Positions 43,701 through 52,191 of a DNA stretch of 64,000 nucleotides are shown in pieces. Position 1 is the stretch's first letter; every line of letters starts with the position of its first letter. Below the pieces are notes generated by a model. That model was not told where the DNA came from, made no database searches, and worked only from the letters and a program-made list of their open reading frames with translations. This stretch comes from Patiria pectinifera (lineage: Eukaryota > Echinodermata > Asteroidea > Valvatida > Asterinidae): NCBI GenBank assembly GCA_029964075.1, contig CM057144.1, forward strand, positions 2,689,281 to 2,753,280, written 5' to 3'. A program made the position numbers and the translations under genes.

Positions 43701-46050
43701 TTTTTTACCTGATCACGAAACATAAGCCGGACAACTTGTACCATTGCTGAAATCCAAATCTCCTGCAAGAAAAATTATTAATCAAAAAAACAAACTTAAC
43801 AATATCCAAATAAAAGTCATTATTAAATTTCTTGTGATAAAACCAGTGATTCTTTCATATTGGCCACGGTACTGTAGCTCGCTAGCCTGAGCAGTGGTCC
43901 AGGTTCGAATCCCGCTGGGTGCATAACGTGGCTTAGGTTTGTCAGTTCGTCACACAAATTTTCCGAAAAAATTAATTTGGCGTTTTTCTTACATACCTAT
44001 AACTGATATTTCCTCAACTGTCAAGTTGCAAATAATTCTCATCGAAATACAAAAATAAGCATCTCATTTCCACTTAGCAACATTATACTTGTAATTACAA
44101 CATAATCCGCTTACCGCTTCTTCTCTGCTTAGCATGCTGTGGACAATTTCACCCAAGTTGTTATCCAGCATGTGTCTGTATTAAGCAAAAATGACAAATG
44201 TAAACGTAAGACGTATGTGAGTCATCACCACAAAATGTGCATATAATTTGACTTTTTAAGAAATTGAGACATTTATATTTCTGGATTCTCCCGAACAAGA
44301 GCTTTTCAATGGTATATAACATTTAGGGTGCTGAGTTCGGTAACGGAAATATAGACCGTTAACTAAATTAAGTTGTAAATGTATTTTTTGAGAAAATGGC
44401 ATTTCGAAATACCCTGTTGTATTACACTGAATGACACGTCGAGAGGATCCTCAAACAAACTGTTGGTTTCACTTCCGGTGTTTTCCTTGACGGGAAAATG
44501 TCACGGATGACAAACTAGGAGCTCACCTGACAATCTCATTATTGCTCTCCATTCCGGTGTTTTCCTTGACGGAAAAGTATGGCACGGAAAGAAAACTAGG
44601 AGCTCACCTGACAATCTCATTATTGCTCTCCATTCCGGTGTTTTCCTCGATATGGAGAATATTACGGAGCAACACAAGGCAAAAATGTTGCTTTCATTTC
44701 CAGTGTTTTTGCTTGACCAGAAAATATGTCACAGAAAAAAATAGGAGCTGCTTTCCATTTCGGTGTTTTCCTCGATATGGAAAATGTTACGGATCAACAC
44801 AAGGCAAAAGTGTATCTTTTAATCCTGGAGTTTTCTTTGATGGGAAAATATCACGGAAAAAAGAAAACTAGGAGCTCACCTGACAATGTCATTATTGCTT
44901 TCCATTCCGGTGTTTTCCTCGATGTGGAGTACATTACGGATTAAAGCAAGGCAAGAATTTTCCTTGACGGAAAAACATGTCACGGAAAATAAACCTAGGA
45001 GCTCACCTGACAATATCATTATTGCTCTCTACTCCGGAGTTTTCCTCGATGTGGAGTATATTACGGATTAAGACCAGGCAATCATTCATGGATTCCATGG
45101 AATCCTTGTCCATCCGGTACGATCCATGCTATAGGATGACGGAAAAGATTTGAGAAATATTAGGGAAAAAATGTACTTTACATCTCCGTAAAGTATATTA
45201 AAATCAATGTCGGTTCCCTGTACAAATTAACATTTTTTATTCTATCAATAAATGTTCACCGTTTTTTTTTCCTTTTCCTTTTTTCCTGGACTTCTGTCAC
45301 TCTCTGAAAATTTTTATTTTTATTTTGGGCACAGACAGATCTGTTTCGTGAGCTGACTGGCTCCCGGTCCAAACATCGATAGTGAGAACGGAATTATTTC
45401 TGGCAGCCAGCAACTCAAAATTATAAAATAATAATTCGATAACTAAACATGGGCCAAATTTTCAGTCGATGTCTCATGTTCAACCTTTGTACTGCTAGAA
45501 ATGTCGATTGAGGAAAGGAATCTATCTTTTGGATGAAACTTGAAAATAACAAGGGGAACGCAACATGCTAATTTGCTGTGTATCAGTGTGGTGCATTTCA
45601 GAAGCAAATGTGCTGTCATGAAACTTGCACATCGAAATCTCCTGGAGTTGAAATTATCAACTTTGCGGTAGGAAAATTTGTGTCGAAAGAGGTTGTGAAG
45701 GCTTGCACTGGGGTGCATGCCTATGTTCCCCGATACTGATGTTCCCCAAAATCCCTACCCTATAACCCTAACCCTAGCCCTAACCCTAACCCTAACCCTA
45801 ATCGTAAGGATTTCGGGAAACGTCGGTAGTGAAGGAACATCTTTATTGGGGAACATCAGATAGACCCCCTTGCACTGTGGGAAAACTAAATGTGTGCAGG
45901 GTTTGGGAAAGCACCATTTTAATCAAACATCGCTGATTGGTGTGTGTAAACAGCGATGACGACCACCCATGTGGCGGGCTCTTGGCCAATAGGAATGGCT
46001 AAACTGCCTCAGGTATTTTTCGGACTGACAGTACAACAACCAAAGAGGGG

Positions 46051-46081
<31 letters not shown>

Positions 46082-49000
46082 TGATCTTACATGTTCTAGT
46101 TCGGTGCTCATCTGTTCCAGGATTGCCCGGACGGGCGCCTCCTGTACGAAGTGCTTCTTGATCTTCTGCAGCATGTCTTGCAAGGTGCGTCGCTGCTCCC
46201 AGTCCGCCTTGGTCATGTTGGGATGGACCGGTAAGATCACCTCCAACGGCATGGAAAGATTCACCAATAACCTAGACAAAATGGAAGATATTTTTTTTCC
46301 AATATTAAAACTGACTGCAGGCATTATACAGTCCTTCTGTTTTGAGGCGTGCGATCACACCCCCACGCCATCACACGCCTAAATGCTTCCTGAGAAGTGC
46401 GAATAATCGCACGCCTGAATCCCTCAGTACCGCACACCACGGCATACATTTACGGCATAATTTTACTTCACAATTTGTGAAAAATAAAGTACGTCAGTGA
46501 AGAGAAAATGGCTTTATTGTAAACCAAGATGAATATTATGAAATATATCCCAGCTTGGACCACAGAATCACACACCTAGAAAAATCACTCGCCTAGAAAA
46601 TCACACGCCTAGAATAATCACACGCTTAAAAAAGTCACACGCCTAAAAAAATCCAGGTGTGCTTTTTTCCCACACACCTGTGATTTTCAAATCAGAAGGA
46701 CTGATAATAATAAGGCTGAAAAAAGTTTCCGGTTTCTGGTGTGGAGCTTGGCCCAAAAGTGGGGTGGCAACGCAGGTTTTTTTTAATTGCCCTACTTTTT
46801 TTTTCTTCATACGTCGGCTAGTGTTGCAGATGATGCCTCGATCCCCTTCAAACTCTCCAAAAATATCCTTCAGAGTGGAGCTTGAGGTGACCTAAGTAAA
46901 AGCACTTACGATCTCGACTGACACGAACAACTTTCGGGAAATTTGCAAGAATCAGGGGAAACCGTAATAAGGTTAGACCATACAGCGACATTGACATCGT
47001 GCATGAGCTGCCAGGCTGGTCATTAGTCTGCTCCCTTGCATATTGCGCTAATTAAAAAGCATTTACAGGTTCCAGATACACGACCATTGCTCCCTCAGTC
47101 TGGCTTCCACACGCACAATTACAAAATTCCAACACCATCTGCAAATGGTGCCTGACTAAATTTAGTGCAAAATATATATGGGAGCCCAGAGAGGCCACCT
47201 CAAGCTTATACTCGATTGTAACCCATTTAAAAACATGTTAAAATTGTGCAGCAGTAGGATTCCAGTCAAACCAGTGAGTTTGGCGCTTTGTTTTTTGGAC
47301 TAAGAAACTAACATGTGAAAAAGGAAAAAAAATTCAAACATAAATTGCAACTCTTACCTTACAATGGCTTGGAATGCTTCAACGTTGTCCTTTGCAGCAG
47401 ACAGTATAGGCAATAAATCCTAAAAAATATTAAGATTGACAAATTTTTTTTTAAATATTAACCCCAAAAATGGAATATTTCTTTTAATATTAAATGGCAT
47501 TTAAAAAAGATTTTCTTTATATTTATCTGCAAAATCAATCTAACAGGTTTTACAAATGAGTTAAATGCATTTATAAGGAAATTTTTTCAACACTTTCTTG
47601 CAAGGTATTTCAAAACTTCATTTTCATTCTCTTGACCAAACAACATTTTTGTCAAAAACAAATTAGAATTATTTTTAAAGCTACAATCCTGGCCAAATTT
47701 CGCTGGGCATCCAACCCCCCGGCCCCCACTCAATGTTGTCTCTTATGCTCGGTGTGTGCTCCATCAGCTGGAGAGAACAACATTGACCGGGGGAGCGGGG
47801 GAGCGGGTGACCGTGGCAGGCTCAGGGAGTGTCCTAACCGTTTGGCCGGGATTGTAGCATTTCAATCTTTCAACCAAATCTTACCGCCTCTAGGACCTTG
47901 GAGTTGGCGATGTTGACGCGCACCGGCCGGGTCACTTTGTTCTCCAGCTTGAGATTGTCCAGCATCTCTTCAAGAACATCTGAAGGAATTTAAGGGGCAC
48001 ATCCATGACATGAATTTTACATTACAATATGTAAAAGGAAAAATATTTGCAATGACTTACGCCAGTGACGGTTTTTGTACATTACACATTAAAATGATAG
48101 CGAATAAGGCCAAAAAAAATAAGTCTCCGGTTTCTGGTATGGAGCTTGTCCAAAAAGTGGTGCGGCGACGCGGCTTCTTTTTTTTTACCTGACTTTTTTG
48201 CTTCAAATGTCGGCTGATGACTGCAAATGGTGCCCGACTAAACTTAGTGCAAATATTATGGGAGACCAGAGAGGCCACATAAAGCTTATTCTCGATCATA
48301 ACCCTATCTAAAAACATGTTAAAATTGTGCAGTAGCAGGATTCCAGTCAAACCAGTGAGTTTGGCGGTTTTAAGACATCATCTTTCATTGAAAAAAAAAC
48401 TTTTTCATTTTGCCGACGCGCATGGCTACGGAGACTTTTTTTTTTGGGCCTTAGTTGAATTGCGATCAGCTTGCACCCCCCTTTTTATTTTCATTAAAAG
48501 TCAAATTAAAAAGTCATTTAACCAAAATGTAAAATTTTAAAAAGCCAAAAAAATGACTTTCTCTCTTGTGTTTATTTATTGTATAGTGTTCAAATATTTG
48601 TGACTCGAAATGACTTGAGCTAAATACTTGACTCGACTCGACTCGACTACACACTGTGACTCGACTCGACCTTCTTGACCTAATGACTCGACTCAACTCG
48701 AGTCACTTCTTTAAAATGACTCGACTCGACTTGAGTCACAAAAATCAGTGACTCGTTACAACTCTGTTATTTTGTTTGTATAAGCAGCGAATGTTTATCA
48801 TGAATACATCAAATCCTGTTGACATAAAAAAAAAAAACCCGATGGCGAAGTTCCGGCCAATTAATTCCTGTTTCTGTGGCAACTGTATACGGCAGCATAA
48901 ATTTCCATTAAAAAAAAAGGAACAAACACAGGGCCTATTCCTGTTACTATGGTAACTATGTAAGTGGATCACAATGTCCATTTCACTGCACTAGACTCAA

Positions 49001-50085
49001 AGTGCCTGGGGCATTGTGAGAGTTCCCATTGCCATGGTTACAATGCAAATAGGACAGGGGCTCTTTATTCGACATAATCTTTGCAGTTACTGCAGTATAA
49101 AATCCCAGATTTTCAATTATAAGACCTGGCAATCACAGAGGTACAGAACAAATTGTGTACAAATTTTGCTAGTCGCACGGAACAAATTTTTCGGAGGGGC
49201 ACATTTTGTGCAACTTTCTACTCCTCTGAAATGTATGAAAACTATTTGACATCCCCTTGGGGTTAATTTTATAGTCTAGGGGCTAAACGTTAAGGTTTGA
49301 TACGCGATAACCCGCCGCCGCGATAACCCACCGCTGCGAAAGGGCGTTATCACGACCAACCAATATCATCCACGAACCCTCGGTAACAATGTCTTGGCCA
49401 ATTCGTATTGGCTGTGAAATGCGCGCAGCCGCGCGCACCTGTTTGGCCTAATATATGCAGCGGGCATTCAAACAAATTTATAATACTTCCGAAGCAAACT
49501 CTCAAATTTCTTCCAATAATTATGTATAAGATGCAGCAAGACTTTTGTCCAACTTCACTGGTCAGCTGTTTAGTTGTGTGTAGTATGTGTGGGACAGAAA
49601 ACGGACCGTTATTGCCTGCAGAAGTTGCGCATGCGCACTAGTTTCCCTGTTTTTAAGGGGGAGATTTTAGGAATCGGCCTAGACGTTGTTACCAACGGTT
49701 TGTGGATGACATTGGTTGGTCGTGATAACGCCCTCTTGTGGCGGTGGGTTACCGCGTATCAAACCATAACAACGAAGTGGATTTGATTCCTAATAGACTC
49801 GTGGCTCCTTATTCGAAATCAGAATCAATGCCAACAAGTTTGGAATCGTCCAAGCCAAGCCTACCCTGCACCATGCAAGGCACCAAATCGCCAAAACCAC
49901 AAAAGTACCATTCAAAACCTTGTGAAAGAAGGCTTAAAACACAGATTTACTTATTCAAGAAACTCACGGCTGACTTTGAACTCACCTTCGCAGTATTCGG
50001 AGATGATGTAGGCGTCGCCTTCCATGTGCCCAAGGCTTGAGGCGATGGAGTTCAGGCCTCCCGATGCCATGATAAGCATCTCCAT
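31325..50085 (-). CDS. tim: TIMELESS, circadian (Drosophila) type, complete coding region
   Basis: Twenty-three minus-strand exons join in frame to 1064 residues: 50085-49986, 47979-47885, 47419-47358, 46271-46091, 45128-45007, 44175-44115, 43762-43709, 43442-42711, 41997-41840, 41488-41419, 40936-40836, 40048-39926, 39768-39662, 39384-39189, 37890-37686, 36650-36544, 35772-35721, 34793-34664, 33841-33779, 33667-33620, 32804-32604, 32063-31916 and 31403-31325. Family marks: S-L-G-H-M-E-G-D-A-Y, R-L-L-V-N-L-S-M-P-L-E, L-V-L-I-R-N-I-L-H-I-E, L-L-L-L-R-K-F-R-P and I-P-A-F-W-T-A-E-M. The P-[VL]-E after VNL and the Ser-rich middle favour the light-responsive clock protein over its replication paralogue TIMEOUT. 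In insects TIM pairs with PERIOD to repress CLOCK:CYCLE. The start is the first ATG after the acceptor at 50094-50095. Confidence 0.9.
32236..32428 (-). mobile_element. tRNA-derived SINE, family A
   Basis: Minus-strand copy in a TIMELESS intron with B box GGTTCGAATCC, then TCCTCAGGCAAGCCAC. It matches 6953-7137 in order of landmarks. Confidence 0.75.
33065..33426. mobile_element. MITE with ends TTGTTATACCTCTGTCTTG and a perfect internal hairpin (family M4)
   Basis: Terminal inverted repeats TTGTTATACCTCTGTCTTG / CAAGACAGAGGTATAACAA lie in TIMELESS intron sequence. Near the left end is a perfect 23-bp inverted repeat (33132-33154 and 33167-33189) with a 12-nt loop. Confidence 0.85.
34057..34547. 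mobile_element. MITE with ends GAGTGYGTTCGATTACTT (family M5)
   Basis: GAGTGCGTTCGATTACTT at the left end is answered by AAGTAATCGAACACACTC at the right. A second internal pair (GCGCTTACTCG / CGCGAGTAAGC) extends the arms. No coding capacity. Located in the intron upstream (gene sense) of TIMELESS exon 19. Confidence 0.8.
34875..35259. mobile_element. TTAA-flanked MITE (family M2)
   Basis: Begins TTAAAGGCATATAGGATCATT and ends GCAAATGCTTCTAA. The interior shares CTGTTGAAGTTTCAGCTCAG and TGATTTCTTCTAAATGACAG with the copies at 38165-38707 and 38870-39155. Confidence 0.7.
36213..36403. repeat. 67-bp tandem repeat, three units
   Basis: Three units starting GGGA(C/)CAGATTTCATAGGAGTCC with TTTCATGTGACACCGGAAAA. 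Nearby (36455-36510) is CCAATAGGAGTGGGTAAACTG, which recurs inverted at about 62225-62265 and diverged at 45985-46015. These are therefore parts of one dispersed element. Confidence 0.75.
36544..41488 (-). CDS. tim: TIMELESS exons 10-16: second helical-repeat block
   Basis: Residues 522-824. The block runs from L-C-K-F-A-V-R-F-C-Q-H-G-L through V-L-W-C-M-S-Y-F-L-P-F, the Arm-like helices L-Y-L-L-L-L-R-K-F-R-P and R-A-L-V-V-G-N-D-E-L-L, then A-A-F-T-L-M-Y-H-T-A-V-D-L. The last two mirror the Drosophila TIM segments around L-L-L-R-R-F and F-T-M-M-H-H-I. Introns contain MITEs at 38165-38707 and about 38870-39155 and a SINE at 40992-41290. Confidence 0.88.
36741..37005. mobile_element. hAT-type MITE copy, opposite orientation to 21681-21973
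   Basis: Starts CAAGGGCGGATCCAG and continues through ATTACGGCG, GCTCTGTGGTGCG and CTCATTGCCTGCCTTTATT, mirroring the 21681 copy. The far end is G-rich and lacks a clear terminal repeat, so the copy is probably truncated. Confidence 0.75.
38165..38707. mobile_element. TTAA-flanked MITE with 23-bp inverted ends (family M2)
   Basis: TTAAAGGTAAAGTCCATCAT at the left is answered by ATGATGGACTGTAGCTTTAA at the right; CAAATG/CATTTG extends the match. It lies in the intron between TIMELESS exons 14 and 15. Confidence 0.85.
38870..39155. mobile_element. Partial family-M2 MITE, inverted
   Basis: Ends TGCAAATGATCCTGTATGCC then TTTAA. It contains GCTGAAACTTCAACCGGTTA, the complement of the matching block in 34875-35259. 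The left boundary is unclear. Confidence 0.65.
39453..39640. mobile_element. Fragment of the CCCTAAC-ended element also at 15614-16378
   Basis: TTAACCCTAACCGCCCTGAA, then TTTGCCAAAGTGGAGGAATT and ACTTTGTCAAGG, closely match 15955-16140. It abuts TIMELESS exon 13. Confidence 0.75.
40992..41290 (+). mobile_element. tRNA-derived SINE, family E
   Basis: Head GTGGTCTAGCGGTGGAGCAC (A box) and GGTTCGAGCCC (B box), then CCTTGAGTAAGGCGC and TAAATGGGTACCGG, ending near GGTTCGTCCACTTTAG. It sits in a TIMELESS intron. Despite the good boxes the acceptor stem does not close, so it is not called a tRNA gene. Confidence 0.8.
41840..43442 (-). CDS. tim: TIMELESS exons 8-9: Ser-rich central region
   Basis: Exon 8 (732 nt, residues 226-469) and exon 9 (158 nt, 470-521) encode a low-complexity region rich in Ser, Glu, Asp and Pro. 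It includes S-S-S-D-S-G-Y, a basic patch K-R-P-R-E that could serve in nuclear import, and long Ser/Thr tracts. Drosophila TIM has a comparable Ser-rich, phosphorylated middle region with an S-D-C-G-Y phrase. The plus strand of exon 8 is also open for 133-163 codons, a by-product of its composition. Confidence 0.85.
43709..50085 (-). CDS. tim: TIMELESS exons 1-7: conserved N-terminal armadillo-like domain
   Basis: Residues 1-225 correspond to the TIMELESS N-terminal domain. Exon 1 (M-E-M-L-I-M-A-S) carries the S-S-L-G-H-M-E-G-D motif. Exons 3-4 carry D-L-L-P-I-L-S and L-L-V-N-L-S-M-P-L-E. Exon 5 carries L-V-L-I-R-N-I-L-H-I. Exon 7 carries V-R-L-M-F-R-D-Q. Every junction preserves frame (phases 1, 0, 2, 0, 2, 0, 0). 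Between exons 5 and 6 the intron holds partial tandem copies of exon 5. Confidence 0.9.
44440..44960 (-). repeat. Tandem partial copies of TIMELESS exon 5 with its splice donor
   Basis: The 3' half of exon 5 and its donor recur in the following intron. Copies have exon-end equivalents at 44527, 44608 and 44880, plus a diverged copy without donor near 44750-44815; the true exon ends at 45007. All three keep CAG|GTGAGCTC. The 44608 and 44880 copies stay open in the exon frame: L-V-L-L-R-N-I-L-H-I-E-E-N and L-A-L-I-R-N-V-L-H-I-E-E-N, then S-N-N-x-I-V. None has an evident acceptor. Confidence 0.88.
45326..45570. repeat. Dispersed repeat, second copy at 63331-63620
   Basis: Shared landmarks are GACTGGCTCCCGGTCC, TCAATAACTAAACAT / TCGATAACTAAACAT, CAGTCGAT(G/A)TCTCAT and GGGAACGCA. 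It lies in a TIMELESS intron, and the other copy is beside an ABCC5 exon. No boundaries or coding capacity recognised. Confidence 0.65.
45720..45870. repeat. Telomere-like (CCCTAA)n tract inside a small inverted-repeat element
   Basis: Positions about 45763-45801 hold about six CCCTAA units (one CCCTAG). They are flanked by ATGTTCCCC on the left and GGGGAACAT on the right, so the tract may be the core of a small foldback element rather than a chromosome-fusion scar. Confidence 0.7.
46047..46082. repeat. (GACA)n microsatellite
   Basis: Simple GACA repeat immediately downstream of the TIMELESS exon 4 donor. Confidence 0.95.
46329..46703. mobile_element. MITE with ends CAGTCCTTCTG (family M6)
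   Basis: CAGTCCTTCTG at the left and CAGAAGGACTG at the right. The interior carries several AATCACACGCCTAGAA-type short repeats. No coding capacity. Confidence 0.75.
46711..47302. mobile_element. Diverged long copy of the AAGGCC...TTTCCGG MITE (family M3)
   Basis: The left part (TTTCCGGTTTCTGG, GGAGCTTGGCCCAAAAGTGG) and right part (AAATGGTGCCTGACTAAATTT, CAGTCAAACCAGTGAGTTTGG) match 48105-48453. About 300 bp of unrelated sequence separates them. Confidence 0.65.
48105..48453. mobile_element. TA-flanked MITE with ends AAGGCC(A)nGTCTCCG (family M3)
   Basis: Left end TAAGGCCAAAAAAAATAAGTC, right end GACTTTTTTTTTGGGCCTTA, with TA on both sides. It is shared with 57719-58098 (inverted). TA duplication fits Tc1/mariner-like or similar elements; no transposase is present. 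Confidence 0.82.
49294..49765. mobile_element. Foldback element, arms about 100 bp (family M7)
   Basis: GGTTTGATACGCGATAACCC at the left and GGGTTACCGCGTATCAAACC at the right. The arms continue through GGGCGTTATCACGACCAACC / GGTTGGTCGTGATAACGCCC. It lies in TIMELESS intron 1. Confidence 0.85.
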
Positions 50086-50093
50086 ATTGATAG
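49986..50093 (-). CDS. tim: TIMELESS first coding exon
   Basis: Starts after a CTAAG acceptor at 50094-50095. Eight untranslated bases precede ATG at 50085. It encodes 33 residues plus one base, including S-S-L-G-H-M-E-G-D-A-Y-I-I, matching S-S-L-G-C-L-E-G-D-T-Y of insect TIM. The presence of an acceptor means at least one upstream non-coding exon. Confidence 0.85.
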
Positions 50094-50238
50094 CTTAGTT
50101 GCAAAACGGAGAAAAAAATAATCCCGATCAACTCTTTATGTTGCAAACATTTAATTTTTGTGAACGTGGAAAGAGGCTAGTAATACTGTCTGAATATTTG
50201 ATTTGTACTGTGAAGTATTTCACTTGAATTAAAACACT

Positions 50239-50774
50239 TTAAAGGGAATGTACATTATTGGCTTTTGTTGTAATTTTCAGAAATGAACTATTTGGGGGGT
50301 TAGTATAATAGATCAAATGTTGTTACACTGACATGTTTGAAGTTTTGTGTTCGAAAATGCTGGAAAAACCAAGCAAAACAAAAAGGTTCAAGTAGTCTGG
50401 TTCCCTGACTCCACTAAAGATGAAATGGATAAAAAATACCGGGAAATTGTACGGTAAGGGAACCAGTCTAGCTGGCATGCAACCCGTTCATGAACATGGA
50501 ACCAATAGCTAGCAAAACAAAATTTAGACTAAAAAAAGAAATGGTAAATTTGGAGCAGTAATTGAAAAATAGTTAGTTTTTTCCAACGGTGGTCGGCCGA
50601 CCAGCGTTGGAAATGTATACAAATATACCATTTTCTTGAAAATGGCTTCATACCAGGTGCCATAATTTTACAGGATGCTTAAGCATGTCATTTACCAACA
50701 TCCTAGTAAGGTATTTCGTAACAACTTGGTAGTTTTATTTTTCGATGTTTGCAAATGTTGTATTTTCCCTTTAA
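50239..50774. mobile_element. TTAA-flanked hairpin MITE (family M1)
   Basis: TTAAAGGGAATGTACA at the left and TGTATTTTCCCTTTAA at the right. Inner palindrome CCAACGGTGGTCGGCCGACC...CGTTGG at about 50583-50612, and an AGTCTGGTTCCCTGAC inverted pair. Confidence 0.88.
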
Positions 50775-50854
50775 ACTGAAATTCCATACACAAAATAAAA
50801 TTGCAATGTAACAAAAAATTGCTTACATGACTAGTTGGACTGCATCAGGGCCAA

Positions 50855-51340
50855 TACAGGGTGAGTAAAAAAAGACGAAACCCAAATGTTGGGACCATTG
50901 TTTTAGGGAAGTTCTGCATGTAGCATTTTCAAAATAAATTGTTTTTTAGTACAAAAATCATTCAAATCACTTATGTACTTTTCAAGTTACTGAATTTTAA
51001 ACACAACCACCGTTTAAAGGTTCTGTCCAAGGATCACAAAAAAGTTCAGTGTTCTTCAACAAAACGAAAACAAATTACATAGGGATGTGTGTGAATTGTT
51101 TTCATTTTGATGAAAGAACACTAAACTTTTTTTGTGATCCGTGGACAGAACCTTGAAACGGTGGTTGTGTTTAAAATTCCATAACTTGAAAAGTACAAAA
51201 GTGATTTGAATGATTCTTGTACTAAAAGAAAGCTTATGAATTGGGCTTTCATATCCTAGATTTTGAAAATGCAACATGCAGAACTTCCCTAAAACAATGG
51301 TCCCAACATTTGAGTTTCGTTGTTTTTTACTCACCCTGTA
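50855..51340. mobile_element. Foldback element, arms about 210 bp, ends TACAGGGTGAGT (family M8)
   Basis: Left end TACAGGGTGAGTAAAAAAAG, right end TTTTTTACTCACCCTGTA. The arms match along nearly their full length (GGACCATTGTTTTAGGGAAG / CTTCCCTAAAACAATGGTCC; GGTTCTGTCCA / TGGACAGAACC). TA at both ends may be the target duplication. Confidence 0.9.
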
Positions 51341-51696
51341 CACAATCATTGTGCACAGCATTCTATGTGGCATCTCACATTGTTCATTTTTGTTGGCTTG
51401 ACAGTGAACTAAATGGGAACTTTCGGTAAAAATAGGAAAACCATTTTTCGGTTTGTAAAAAATAGGACTTATAACCTGATTTTGAAATCTCAAATTTCTC
51501 CACCACTACAAATGCTTGAATAATTGAACCAGTTGTACCTATTTTGTAGTCTCCACTTAACGATTAACGATGCTGCTGAAAGCGAGATGAAATACTGCGT
51601 CTTTTTTGCTTGGAATGTGTCTCTCTGCAAGTAAAATATTTGAATGACAATTCAATTTGCGGTACATGTACATGTTGCTTTGTCAGGTAGCTGTAA

Positions 51697-52191
51697 TTAA
51701 AGGGAATGTACAACATTTGCTTTTGCTGCAATTTTCAGAAATAAATGGATTTGGAGGATTAGTATGTTATATTATAGTAAATATTGTTATACTGACTTGT
51801 TTCACGTTTTGGGTTCGTAAATGCTGGAAAAACCAAGAAACCAATCATGTTCAAGTAGTGTGGTTCCCTGACCCCACTTAAGATGAAATGGAGCAATTTA
51901 TAGACTTTGGGGACTTGTAAGATCAGAGAATCAGTCTAGCAAGCTTGTAGTCTTCACAGGTGTGTAATCAATTACAAAGAAAATGCAGACGAACTAAATA
52001 TGAACAATTAGGAGCACTTTTTTGAAAAAAAACCCCAGTTTAAATACTGTTTTTCTTGAAAATGTCAGCACACCAGGAGCCACAACTTTACAGGATGCTT
52101 TAGACTGTCATTCCCTACAATCCAGTAAGATATATTTCGTGATAGTTTGATCATTTTTGATGTTTGCAAATGTTGTATTTTCCCTTTTTAA
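51697..52191. mobile_element. TTAA-flanked hairpin MITE (family M1)
   Basis: TTAAAGGGAATGTACAACAT at the left and ATGTTGTATTTTCCC then TTTTTAA at the right. The central palindrome seen in other copies is decayed here. Confidence 0.85.

Noticed and set aside
43866-43930. tRNA-like fragment with GGTTCGAATCCCGC in a TIMELESS intron
   Set aside because: Only a B box and a short flank are visible; too little to assign to a SINE family.
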